Assembly (NCBI GenBank): GCA_963773155.1
Contig: CAVZAB010000017.1
Location: 1 to 64,000, forward strand
Source: CAVZAB01 sp963773155
GTDB taxonomy: Bacteria > Pseudomonadota > Alphaproteobacteria > Rhizobiales > Beijerinckiaceae
DNA length: 64,000 nucleotides
Direction of reading: 5' to 3'
Shown: piece after piece, positions 26,032 through 34,140 of the stretch
Position numbering within the stretch: the stretch's first letter is position 1
Layout: every line of letters starts with the position of its first letter
Translations under genes and position numbers: made by a program
The notes under the pieces: generated by a model
What the model saw: only the letters and a program-made list of their open reading frames with translations
Told to the model about the DNA's origin: nothing
Databases searched by the model: none

Positions 26032-26367
26032 TCACGGGCTCAAAGCCGCCAGGACTATGCCGGCCGTCACCAATACGGCTCCGGCCCAACGCCTGGGACC
26101 TACCCTTTCCTTCAAAATCAGCCAACTCGCCAGGGTAATCCCCAGCACATTCAGACTGGCAATCGAATAGGCAAGGCTAAGCGGCACCAGCGAAAGGATG
26201 CGCAGCCAGACAAACATTTCGAAGCCGCAAATCACCAGGCCGGCAAGCAGCCAGGCATTGGCGAGGATATGGCGAAGGAAAACCGGACTGGCAAGCCGAT
26301 CGTGCGGCAGATCGCCGGCCCCGATCTTGAAACAGATCTGCCCCATCACGTCGCAGGCGATCGACAA
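26032..26367 (-). CDS. SMR/EamA-like small transporter, second of a pair (start uncertain)
   Basis: At least 111 residues from TTG 26367. Helices 2-4 and part of helix 1 are visible (DVMGQICFKIGAG, AWLLAGLVICGFEMFVWLRILSL, NVLGITLASWLILKERVGPRRW, AGAVLVTAGIVLA). The same frame is open upstream and encodes SPVLVALFGL, which would complete helix 1 as in the partner protein, but no ordinary start codon is in frame. A GTG near 26409 would serve if one base is missing before 26400. The pairing with the gene at 24675-25151, separated only by the esterase, resembles ArnE/ArnF heterodimers. It lies 86 bp after the aminotransferase stop on the same strand. Confidence 0.75.
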   Translation of the reverse strand: MSIACDVMGQICFKIGAGDLPHDRLASPVFLRHILANAWLLAGLVICGFEMFVWLRILSLVPLSLAYSIASLNVLGITLASWLILKERVGPRRWAGAVLVTAGIVLAALSP

Positions 26368-26453
26368 TCCGAAAAGTGCAACTAGGACTGGACTTATGGC
26401 GCCACCCCGGCCCGGCAGCGGTTTCGGATATTTTGACGGGCGCCGGCCACCGG

Positions 26454-27881
26454 CTAATCCGGGGCAACGCGATGCAGTAGCCGGTCGAGCAACTGCAGTG
26501 CCAAATCGATCTCGTCGAACGATATTGTCAAGGCCGGCGCAAGTGTGATGACGTTCTTGTAATAGCCCCCAATATCGAGAACCAGGCCATAGGCTTTGCC
26601 GGCGACCTTGAGGTCGCCCTTGAGCGCCTCGTCGACCATTCGATCGACGATCGCTTTCGACGGCGTGAAACTGTCGGACGGTTCGCAGATTTCCATTCTG
26701 AGTGCCATACCGATCCCGTCGACATCGCCGATGATCCGGTAGCGCCGTTTCAACTCGCGCAGGCCAGCCAGAAAATAGGCGCCCTTCTCCGCGGTCATTT
26801 GCTCATAATCCTGCTCCTTCAGCATGCGCAGCGTCTCGAGCGCCACGGCCGTACCGAGCGGATTGGCATTGAAGGTCGAATGGGTCGAGCCAGGCGGGAA
26901 GAGCTCAGGGTTGATCAGGGCCTCGCGCGCCCAGACACCGGACAAGGGATTCAGGCCATTGGTCAATGCCTTGCCGAACACGATGATGTCCGGGCGGACA
27001 TTGAATTGCTCGATCGACCACAATTTCCCGGCCCGGTAGAGGCCCATTTGTATTTCATCGTCGACCAGCAGAATGCGGCGTGCCTCGAGCACCGCGGCAA
27101 GCTTTTCGAAATAACCGGGCGGCGGAACGACATAGCCGCCGGTTCCCTGGATCGGCTCGATATAGAAGGCGGCATGTTCCGCCTCCCCCTCCTTGGGATC
27201 AAAGACGCCGCAATACTCGGTGTCGAACAGCCGGGCAAACTGATCGACGCAATACAGCCCGCAATCCTCGCGCTTCTTGCCATAGGGACAGCGGAAGCAA
27301 TAGGGGAAGGGAATGAATTGAGCCCGGTCGGCAAAATGGCCGAAGCGGCGCCGATAGCGGTAGGATGAAGTGATCGCCGACGCCGCGAGCGTGCGGCCGT
27401 GGTAGCCGCCCTCGAAGGCAAAGACCAGGCTCTTGCCATGGCTTGCATTGCGCACCAGCTTGAGCGAATCCTCTATCGCCTGCGAGCCGCCGACATTGAA
27501 ATGGACGCGGCCCTTGTAACCGAACTTCTGCTCGGCGTCGCGGCCGATGGCCGCCGCCAATTCAATTTTCTCGCGATGCAGATATTGCGACGCGACCTGC
27601 GGTAAGGTGTCGATTTGGCGCTTGAGCGCTTCGTTCAGGCGCGGGTTGGCATAGCCGAAATTGACCGCCGAATACCACATCTGCAGGTCGAGAAACGGTC
27701 GATTGTCGAGGTCATAGATGAAGGATCCTTCACAACGCGCGAAAATCTTCGCCGGCTCGCTGTAATGGACCGTATCGCCATAGGAACAATATTGCGCTTC
27801 GAGTGACCGCATTTCCGCTTCACAGAGCGGCGGGCCCGCTGGCGGGCTCAAGGCGCGGCGGACCGGACGGAGGCTAGACAT
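26454..27881 (-). CDS. Class III PLP-dependent aminotransferase
   Basis: Encodes 475 residues from ATG 27881. Class III markers include NVGGSQAIEDSLKLVRNA, the Asp of VDDEIQMGLYRAGKLW (pyridine nitrogen contact) and the PLP lysine in VFGKALTNGLNPLSG. An inserted YCFRCPYGKKREDCGLYC segment is Cys-rich; related segments occur in some GABA/ornithine-type transaminases. A C-terminal tail ends DLALQLLDRLLHR. It overlaps the HAD phosphatase upstream by 8 bp, which points to co-translation. With phosphatase, esterase, flippase-like and fatty-acyl genes around it, it may supply the amino group of a polar lipid head or sugar. HpnO of aminohopanoid synthesis is also a class III enzyme and is an alternative assignment. 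Confidence 0.87.
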   Translation of the reverse strand: MSSLRPVRRALSPPAGPPLCEAEMRSLEAQYCSYGDTVHYSEPAKIFARCEGSFIYDLDNRPFLDLQMWYSAVNFGYANPRLNEALKRQIDTLPQVASQYLHREKIELAAAIGRDAEQKFGYKGRVHFNVGGSQAIEDSLKLVRNASHGKSLVFAFEGGYHGRTLAASAITSSYRYRRRFGHFADRAQFIPFPYCFRCPYGKKREDCGLYCVDQFARLFDTEYCGVFDPKEGEAEHAAFYIEPIQGTGGYVVPPPGYFEKLAAVLEARRILLVDDEIQMGLYRAGKLWSIEQFNVRPDIIVFGKALTNGLNPLSGVWAREALINPELFPPGSTHSTFNANPLGTAVALETLRMLKEQDYEQMTAEKGAYFLAGLRELKRRYRIIGDVDGIGMALRMEICEPSDSFTPSKAIVDRMVDEALKGDLKVAGKAYGLVLDIGGYYKNVITLAPALTISFDEIDLALQLLDRLLHRVAPD

Positions 27882-28581
27882 GGGCCGAGGTCCTTGCTGC
27901 CGCAACGATCGCCTCCGGGCTCGGATCAGCCAGAAGCGCAGGCAGCGCCAAGACGTCGCCGAAGGCAGCAAATGCCAAATGCGGAATGTTGCGGCCGCGG
28001 CAAAATGGTACCAAGGCCGATTTGGCCACAACGAAATCGGCCTCCTCGGCGAGGCACTGGTCGGAGCGCCCATCCCCGATCAAAAGCCGCAGCTCGCGAT
28101 CGAGCCGCCGGCCAAAGCCGAAATTGGCGGCAACCCGGCACTTGCAGGTTCCGGCCGCCGACCGGCAGCCGCCCCACCAATGCGGCGAATTGAGCTGCCA
28201 GCGCTGGTCCCCCGCGGCGATTAGTGCATTAGCGCGGACCGGCAGGCCGGCAAGCCCGCTGCGCGCCAAAACTCCACCCACAATCCGGTCTAGGCCGTCC
28301 GAAACAACTGTCACGGCAAGATCCAGGGCATGGCAAGCCGCAACAAAAGTCGGGAACGCGGGGTCAATGTCAATTTCGCCGATAAAATCCTGAAGCGCCG
28401 TCTCGCTCAGCCGCAACAGCGCAACCTGTTGGGTCATGCATTGGCGCGAGCCGATCAAGCCGGCTTGCCATTGCGCCTCGATCGCCTTCCAGGCCGGATC
28501 GGCAAATCGTTCCAAGAGACTATCAGTCGAATCCGCGCGCGAAATTGTGCCGTCGAAATCGATAAAGACATGCCAGAGCAT
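27874..28581 (-). CDS. HAD-family phosphatase, MtnX/SerB-like
   Basis: Encodes 235 residues. Motif I is IDFDGTISRADS (nucleophile and acid Asp), motif II is VVSDGLD, and motif IV is LIGDGRSDQCLAEEADFVVAK. The cap region and the TCKCR Cys cluster (about 145-150) resemble MtnX-like phosphatases of methionine salvage, but no mtn genes are nearby. The enzyme would remove phosphate from a small metabolite in the cytoplasm. It is the first gene of a leftward operon with the aminotransferase (8 bp overlap), the transporter pair, the esterase and the two-component system. A -24/-12 promoter candidate lies 80 bp upstream. Confidence 0.85.
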   Translation of the reverse strand: MLWHVFIDFDGTISRADSTDSLLERFADPAWKAIEAQWQAGLIGSRQCMTQQVALLRLSETALQDFIGEIDIDPAFPTFVAACHALDLAVTVVSDGLDRIVGGVLARSGLAGLPVRANALIAAGDQRWQLNSPHWWGGCRSAAGTCKCRVAANFGFGRRLDRELRLLIGDGRSDQCLAEEADFVVAKSALVPFCRGRNIPHLAFAAFGDVLALPALLADPSPEAIVAAARTSAHV

Positions 28582-28660
28582 CCGTCACCACATCCTTCGA
28601 GCTAACCGCCCGGCCCAGACACCGTGCGCTAGGCCCGAGATGTCCATTCATCAACCATTA

Positions 28661-28677
28661 GGCAATTCGTGGGCCAA
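28661..28677 (-). promoter_or_regulatory. Candidate sigma-54 (-24/-12) promoter
   Basis: Read on the minus strand the site is TTGGCCCACGAATTGCC, with GG and GC separated by exactly ten bases, close to the consensus TTGGCAC-N5-TTGC. It points toward the HAD gene, whose ATG is about 80 bp downstream. The operon ends with a sigma-54 activator carrying GAFTGA, which makes the site functionally sensible. A short inverted repeat ACATT-GT-AATGT at 28685-28696 lies just upstream and might bind the activator, although it is nearer than typical enhancers. Confidence 0.6.
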
Positions 28678-28789
28678 AACTAAGACATTGTAATGTTTAT
28701 AGATTTTATGTATTGACCGCGCTGTTGAGCTACAAAAAACGGAGGTACCCCCGGATCTGGAAAGACCGCATTTCCCGCGGCCCGATCCG

Positions 28790-30001
28790 TCATTGCACCG
28801 CTTTCAGCGCCAGGACGGCATTCAGACCGCCGAAAGCAAAGGAATTCGACAGCGCCAGTTCGATTCGTCCGGGCCGGGCCTCATTGGGCACCACATCGAG
28901 ATCGCATTCCGGATCGGCCTCGGTGAAATTTGCGGTCGGCGGAATCACCTGCCGCGCCAGCGCCAAGGCGGTGACCACACATTCGAGGGCGCCGGCAGCA
29001 CCCAATCCGTGGCCGAGTACGGCTTTGGTCGAGGAAACCGCAAGGCCCCTGACCGAAACGCCGAAGACCCGATGCAGGGCAGCCGATTCGGTACGATCGT
29101 TCAATAGGGTGCCGGTACCATGCGCATTGACGTAATCGACGCTCTCGGGCTTGGCCCGCGCATCGGCAAGGGCGGCGGCAATCGCCCGGGCTGCGCCGTC
29201 GAGCGAGGGCGCCGTGATATCGGCGGCGTCGGCCGACATGCCGAAGCCGACCATTTCGGCATAGATCGGCGCTCCCCGCGATTGGGCATGCTCCCAGGCT
29301 TCCAACACCACCACTGCGGCACCCTCGCCAAGAACAAGGCCGCTGCGGTCGCGCGCGAAAGGCCGGCACGTGTCCGGGCTCAAAACCCGCAACGCCTCCC
29401 AGGCCTTGATGGTGCCGACGGTGAGGCAGGCTTCCGAGCCGCCGGCAACCGCAACCGGCACTGTGCCCGCACGAATCATGTGAAAGGCCTGGCCGATTGC
29501 ATGGGTGCCGGAGGCGCAGGCGGTGGCCACAGCATAGGCTGGTCCCTTCAACCCGAATTCGATTGATATCTGGCTTGTTGCTGCATTGAGCATCTGCCGC
29601 GGAATCGCCATTGGATGGACCTTTTCCACCTTGTCGGCATAGAGGCGCCGGAAGCAATCATCCGTCGTCGTTTGACCACCGACACCCGACCCGATAATCG
29701 TCGCCGTCCGCAGCGCCAATTCCGCATCGAAATGCAATTGCGCATCACGCACCGCGGCCCGCGCCGCGACGACGGCAAATTGCGCGAACCGATCGAGCAC
29801 GCTCAACCGCTTATCATCAAAATGCAGGCGCGGATCGAAATCGCCGATTTGGGCGGCTAGCCGCATTTTGAGCTGGCCTGTCGGAATGATCGTCAGCGGC
29901 ACAATGCCGGAACGACCACCGACAACGGCCGACCAAAACGCCTCCAGATCACTGCCCACCGGAGAAACAACACCGAGGCCGGTAACGGCGACTCGCTTCA
30001 T
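28790..30001 (-). CDS. FabF-like beta-ketoacyl-ACP synthase
   Basis: Encodes 403 residues of the condensing-enzyme fold. The catalytic triad is complete: Cys162 in ATACASGTHAIG, His294 in NAHGTGTLLND and His331 in VLGHGLGAAGA. It is therefore an active elongating ketosynthase, not a chain-length factor. It is coupled to the acyl carrier protein gene by an ATGA overlap (29998-30001), so the two should work as a pair. Housekeeping fabF normally lies in a fab cluster with fabD/fabG/acpP, and none of these is here, so I regard this as a specialised copy for a secondary lipid or polyketide. The 208 bp after its stop hold the sigma-54 promoter of the next operon. Confidence 0.9.
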   Translation of the reverse strand: MKRVAVTGLGVVSPVGSDLEAFWSAVVGGRSGIVPLTIIPTGQLKMRLAAQIGDFDPRLHFDDKRLSVLDRFAQFAVVAARAAVRDAQLHFDAELALRTATIIGSGVGGQTTTDDCFRRLYADKVEKVHPMAIPRQMLNAATSQISIEFGLKGPAYAVATACASGTHAIGQAFHMIRAGTVPVAVAGGSEACLTVGTIKAWEALRVLSPDTCRPFARDRSGLVLGEGAAVVVLEAWEHAQSRGAPIYAEMVGFGMSADAADITAPSLDGAARAIAAALADARAKPESVDYVNAHGTGTLLNDRTESAALHRVFGVSVRGLAVSSTKAVLGHGLGAAGALECVVTALALARQVIPPTANFTEADPECDLDVVPNEARPGRIELALSNSFAFGGLNAVLALKAVQ

Positions 30002-30255
30002 GAAGTGGTCTTGGCCACCACCAGCTGATCGACGGCCTCGGCGACCTGGCCTATCGTGCTGAACGGCAGGCTTGTCTGCTGGTTGGCATTGAAGGGAATA
30101 TCAATGTTGAATTTCTCCTCAATTGCGTAAATAATTTCAATAAGATCCAAGGAATTTGCCCCAAGCTCCTCGAGCGGCGTTTCCGGGGTTAGCTGCTCGA
30201 CGGGCGTTTTCATTTGATTGGCTATGATCGCCTTCACCTCGTCGAGTACTGCCAT
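29998..30255 (-). CDS. Acyl carrier protein
   Basis: Encodes 85 residues from ATG 30255, preceded by GAGGAG. The phosphopantetheine attachment site is Ser35 in LGANSLDLIEIIYAIEE. The serine is preceded by Asn where AcpP has Asp (DSL), as seen in some specialised carriers. The sequence is acidic with the usual four-helix pattern and ends VDQLVVAKTTS. ATGA coupling to the ketosynthase suggests a dedicated pair. The acyltransferase-like gene ends 110 bp upstream on the same strand. It differs from housekeeping AcpP and probably carries acyl intermediates for the product of this locus. Confidence 0.9.
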   Translation of the reverse strand: MAVLDEVKAIIANQMKTPVEQLTPETPLEELGANSLDLIEIIYAIEEKFNIDIPFNANQQTSLPFSTIGQVAEAVDQLVVAKTTS

Positions 30256-30365
30256 ATGCTCCTCGTGCTCCATCCCAATGCGCCGGCATCGAGCTATCGC
30301 CATCTTTCGCCATGGCCGGAGGTTACGGCGATCCCCGCCGAATGGCCACTTATAGACCGAAATAC

Positions 30366-31643
30366 TCATTGTTCAATGGATCGGTCGACCTTTGTCGAAT
30401 CCCCGGCTCTGCCTGCATTTTTTGCAACCGCGCCGTGCGCCCGACCAGCCCGAGACGGTTCTTCGGCGCGCCCTGCCGTCTGGCCAGCGATGCGCCGCGC
30501 CTGAGCTTCGACATGTTCGCGCAGACCAGTATCGAGCGTTTCCCAACCTATATGCCGGGCGACTAAGGCGAAGACGTGATGCACCAGCCAATGACGGTGG
30601 TAAACAAAATTATTCAACGGCACGAGCCGGTGGCCAAGATCGAGTTTTGGCCGATAAGCGGTCTGACCGCTTTGCAGCTCACTGGCTCCGGTCGCTTGCG
30701 CCCAGCGGACAAATTCTTCAAACAGCCGGAAATAGAGAAAGCCGTGTTGGCCATAGCCATAGTCAATGCCGATGTATTTATTGACCGCGCGGCGTCCGAG
30801 CATAAAGCACAACATGAAGGCGACCGGTCGATCCGTAAGGCCATCGCGCAAGACGATGGTGGAGCAATGCTCGTACGCCATGGCGCGGGCGAGAAAAGCT
30901 TTGGTCAGGCGCTCAAATTTCAATTTTGCCTTGGCGAAGGTCTGCTCGTATAGCGGCCAAAGCTGCTCGACCAGGTTCGGATCCGCGCCGACCGCCACCG
31001 CCGTGCGCAAGTCGCAGGCTTCACGCGAAAGGCGCAGCTTTCGTCGCAATTTGCTCCGGTTGGCGCTCGTTAGACGGCGCAAATAGGCGTCAAAATCGGC
31101 GCCCGGCTGGTCGATGCGTGTATTGGGAAAGCTGACGAGCTCGAACAGCCGCTGCTGCGCGGCAACCGCTCGAAGGGCCGGCCAATATTGGCTGGGAAAA
31201 TCCTTCCAGACCAGCATGCTCGCTTTCGCTTGTTTGGCCCGTTCGAGCGCCGCCGCATGGACGGCGCTTACGACGCTCAAAAGGTCGCCCCCGGCGACCA
31301 ATCCGAGCGCACCCTCGTCAGCGCCGGGTACGCCGACGAAAAGCGTTCGTTGCGCATAAAACCTCGGTGTCGTTCGCTTAACGAGCTGGAGAAATAGGCG
31401 CAACGCCGGCGGCGCCACGATGTCGATCGGCAAATCCATCAAGAACATGGGTGCGATTGCGATCGGTTCGGCTTGTCGATTAACCACCGCAAATTCGAAG
31501 TGGAATTGGTCGCCGAGTTCGGACCGCTCGAGCAGGTCATGCCAGAAATAGCCCTCGATCTCGGCCGGAAAGCATCGCGCCCAGAGCTCGAGCGGTATGG
31601 CGGCCGCCGTGGATCGAAAACTCACGCTCAAACCGCCGGTCAT
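30366..31643 (-). CDS. FemAB/GNAT-fold acyltransferase
   Basis: Encodes 425 residues. It resembles the DUF482 / BioF2-like branch of GNAT and FemAB-type transferases: LRRLTSANRSKLRRKLRLSRE in the middle, then LWPLYEQTFAKAKLKFERLT, a core with FMLCFMLGRRAVNKYIGIDYGYGQHGFLYFRLFE, and LQSGQTAYRPKLDLGHRLVPLNNFVYHR. No signal peptide or membrane helix is present. Family members transfer an acyl or aminoacyl group from a thioester or tRNA to an amine. Lying just before the ACP/ketosynthase pair, it could take an acyl chain from that ACP and form an amide. Bacterial ceramide synthases are also GNAT-type, so a sphingolipid-like product is one option. The C-terminal 35 residues are low-complexity. Confidence 0.75.
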   Translation of the reverse strand: MTGGLSVSFRSTAAAIPLELWARCFPAEIEGYFWHDLLERSELGDQFHFEFAVVNRQAEPIAIAPMFLMDLPIDIVAPPALRLFLQLVKRTTPRFYAQRTLFVGVPGADEGALGLVAGGDLLSVVSAVHAAALERAKQAKASMLVWKDFPSQYWPALRAVAAQQRLFELVSFPNTRIDQPGADFDAYLRRLTSANRSKLRRKLRLSREACDLRTAVAVGADPNLVEQLWPLYEQTFAKAKLKFERLTKAFLARAMAYEHCSTIVLRDGLTDRPVAFMLCFMLGRRAVNKYIGIDYGYGQHGFLYFRLFEEFVRWAQATGASELQSGQTAYRPKLDLGHRLVPLNNFVYHRHWLVHHVFALVARHIGWETLDTGLREHVEAQARRIAGQTAGRAEEPSRAGRAHGAVAKNAGRAGDSTKVDRSIEQ

Positions 31644-31742
31644 TCAATGGTCTCCGTCAATGGACTTGGCAGGCGATCGGGGACCGCCTCAGGCGCGGTT
31701 GACAGTTTGCTTGGTCGATCGGATCTAAGGGCGACAGACTGG

Positions 31743-33218
31743 CTAGTCGCCTTGCACCGTGCCGCGCAGCCGCAGTTCGGGAAGTGCCAACATCCAAATC
31801 AATGAAAATGCGAATTGGACGGCCGACGCAGCAAAGACGTAACGAAACACAAGCGCAAAGTTCGAAGCGCCGACGCCGTGGATTTCCAGGCCGGCATGCG
31901 CAAGGGGCATGTCCGGCGACGCACTGCCGAGCGCTGCTACGCCGCCCAGAATGATCGCCGCAAAAATCGCGACAGATATAGCACCGCCCAATTGGCGAAA
32001 GAAATTGGCAGCGCCAGTCGCCGTGCCAAGCTCGTGCAGACTTACCGCGTTTTGCGTGGTCACCGTGCAGACCGGCAAAATGGTGCCAAACCCGAGGCTG
32101 AGCAGCGTCAGAAGTGCCTGCAGGACGACAAGCGGCATCGCCGGCGCAATGGCGAGAATTAGAGTGGCGGCCAGCGCGATGGAAAGACCCGCCACCGGCA
32201 GCCGTTTGTAATGCCGAAAGCGAGCAAGGCTTTGACCCGAAAGGGTCGCTCCGCTCACCGTGCCCACCATGAAGGGCGCGAGGGCAAGACCCGATTGGCT
32301 GGCGCTCAACTGATAGACATTCTCGAAATACATGGGCAGGAATACGGAAAGACCGATAAAGGCGCCCATGCCGAAACAAGCCGACAATGTTGCAGCGCGC
32401 ACCACCGGATTGGCCAGCACGCTGAGCGGAATGAAGGGTTCGGGCGCGGTGAGGAGTTGCCATATGAACAAAGCGAAGACCAGGAGGCATAAAGCCGCTA
32501 GTGCGAGGATTTGCGGCGAAGCCCAGGCGTAGCGCACGCCGCCCCAGTTCAAGGCGAGCAACAAGGTCGCCGTTGCCAAGACCAACAGCAAAGCGCCGGC
32601 CAAATCGAGGCGATGCGGCCGCTCGTGGCGCGGTAGCCGGCGCAGCTTGGCACTGGTCATCGCATAGGCGATGAGGCCAAGCGGCAGATTGATCCAGAAA
32701 ATCATCGACCAATGCCAATGTTCCGCAAACAGGCCCCCCAGCATCGGGCCGGCCAGGCTCGAGGCAACAAATACAGCGGCAATGTGCACCTGATAGCGGG
32801 CCCGCTCGCGTGGCGCCACTAGGTCGCCGATGATCGTTTGCGCCAGCGAAATCAGGCCGCCGCCGCCAAGCCCCTGAAGAACCCGCGAAGCCGAAAGGAC
32901 CAGGACCGAACGCGACACAGCGCAGGCGAGCGACCCGGCCACGAACGTCGCAATCGCGATCTGCAGCATCAGTCGGCGGCCGTGAATGTCGCTGAGTTTG
33001 CCATAGAGCGGGGTAACCGCCGTTGCGGCGACGAGATAGCCGGTGACGATCCAGGGCAGATGCTCGACATCGGCCATTTCCCGGCCCATGGTCGGCATAG
33101 CGGTTGAGACAATCGTCTGATCGAGTGCGGCCAGAAACATCGCAACCATCAAGCCGAAGATAATCGACTGAATTTCGCGTGCTTCGAGCGGCTGGGCCGG
33201 GGCTAACGGGGCGTTCAT
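31743..33218 (-). CDS. MFS multidrug transporter, DHA2 (14-TM) type
   Basis: Encodes 491 residues from ATG 33218. The first helix contains MFLAALDQTIVSTAMPTM, the DHA2 signature, and the loop 2-3 motif A reads GKLSDIHGRR. RVLQGLGGGGLISLAQTIIGD (motif B) and GPMLGGLF (motif C) follow, with 14 predicted helices. These are proton-driven exporters of drugs, dyes or metabolites. It lacks an accompanying membrane-fusion gene. The frame is open upstream, but that stretch looks like read-through of the promoter region shared with the divergent ABC transporter. It might export a product of the neighbouring acyl genes, but nothing shows this directly. Confidence 0.9.
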   Translation of the reverse strand: MNAPLAPAQPLEAREIQSIIFGLMVAMFLAALDQTIVSTAMPTMGREMADVEHLPWIVTGYLVAATAVTPLYGKLSDIHGRRLMLQIAIATFVAGSLACAVSRSVLVLSASRVLQGLGGGGLISLAQTIIGDLVAPRERARYQVHIAAVFVASSLAGPMLGGLFAEHWHWSMIFWINLPLGLIAYAMTSAKLRRLPRHERPHRLDLAGALLLVLATATLLLALNWGGVRYAWASPQILALAALCLLVFALFIWQLLTAPEPFIPLSVLANPVVRAATLSACFGMGAFIGLSVFLPMYFENVYQLSASQSGLALAPFMVGTVSGATLSGQSLARFRHYKRLPVAGLSIALAATLILAIAPAMPLVVLQALLTLLSLGFGTILPVCTVTTQNAVSLHELGTATGAANFFRQLGGAISVAIFAAIILGGVAALGSASPDMPLAHAGLEIHGVGASNFALVFRYVFAASAVQFAFSLIWMLALPELRLRGTVQGD

Positions 33219-33351
33219 GGATCCTTGAGCCGGTTGGGCCCTCCTCTTAACAGAAGCCGTCGATTTGAAAACAGGTCTCGCGCCATTAACCGGCTCGCAA
33301 GCTTGCCTCGTTAGCGTGCGGCCCGATCGCGGCGGCTTTCGGCGGTGGCAG

Positions 33352-34140
33352 ATGGCAAACGGGGTGGCAGCTATAGTTTCGGCAACCGGCCGCAGCCGGT
33401 CGGGCGCCCTCGACGTGCGCCGTTTGTGCAAATCTTTCGGCAAAACGGCAGTCGACCATCTCGATTTGCGGGTCGAATATGGCGAACTCTACGCTTTGCT
33501 GGGTCCCAACGGGGCCGGCAAGACAACCACCCTGCGAATGATTGCCGGGCTCCTGCCCGCCGATTCCGGCGATATTGCGATATGCGGCATCGACGCCCGT
33601 CGCCATCCCGTTGCGGCCAAGCGGCTAACCGCCTGGCTGCCGGACGAGCCAATGCTTTATGACAAATTGACGCCGATCGAATATCTCGAGTTTGTCGCCG
33701 GCCTTTGGGACGTGGACCCGCTCGCGGCTCGCCGGTCGGCCGATGATCTTTTGCAGATTCTCGACCTCTTCGACCAGCGCCACGAACGCTGCGAGGGGTT
33801 CTCGCGCGGCATGAAGCAAAAGGTCGCCCTTGCCGGCGCGCTCATCCATGATCCGCGCCTGTTGATGCTCGACGAACCGCTAACCGGACTAGATGCCGCC
33901 ATCGCCCGCCAGGTCAAGGACCTGCTGGCCGAAAGGATTTGCCGGGGCGCGGCGATCATCCTGACGACCCATATTCTCGAAGTCGCCGAGCGCCTCGCCG
34001 ATCGGATTGGCATCATCCAAAACGGCAGGCTGATCGCGCAAGGCACGGCGGCTGAATTATGCGCCGGCGGCGGCAGCCCCGGGGCGACGCTGGAGGATGC
34101 GTTCTTGCGGCTGACGCGGAACAATGGGGGCGCGGCATGA
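33352..34140 (+). CDS. ABC transporter ATP-binding protein
   Basis: Encodes 262 residues from ATG 33352. Walker A is GPNGAGKTTTLR, the signature is FSRGMKQKVALAGAL, Walker B is LLMLDEPLTGLD, and the switch His is in ILTTHILE. The order and spacing fit the CcmA/drug-export subfamily of ATPases whose permease is a separate protein. The ATGA overlap with the permease gene (34137-34140) confirms the pair. The region upstream is shared with the divergent MFS gene. No substrate-binding protein is present, so the system is an exporter or acts within the membrane. Confidence 0.9.
   Translation: MANGVAAIVSATGRSRSGALDVRRLCKSFGKTAVDHLDLRVEYGELYALLGPNGAGKTTTLRMIAGLLPADSGDIAICGIDARRHPVAAKRLTAWLPDEPMLYDKLTPIEYLEFVAGLWDVDPLAARRSADDLLQILDLFDQRHERCEGFSRGMKQKVALAGALIHDPRLLMLDEPLTGLDAAIARQVKDLLAERICRGAAIILTTHILEVAERLADRIGIIQNGRLIAQGTAAELCAGGGSPGATLEDAFLRLTRNNGGAA

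Noticed and set aside
25148..26125. Start of the esterase at 26125, including 36 extra residues
   Set aside because: The extra stretch overlaps the SMR-like gene read in another frame and has no esterase character; the ATG at 26017 fits the spacing.
28790..30255. Housekeeping fabF-acpP pair
   Set aside because: No fabD, fabG or other fab genes are adjacent, the ACP has NSL instead of DSL, and the neighbours are secondary-lipid-like. I treat the pair as specialised, although the genome was not available to confirm another fabF.
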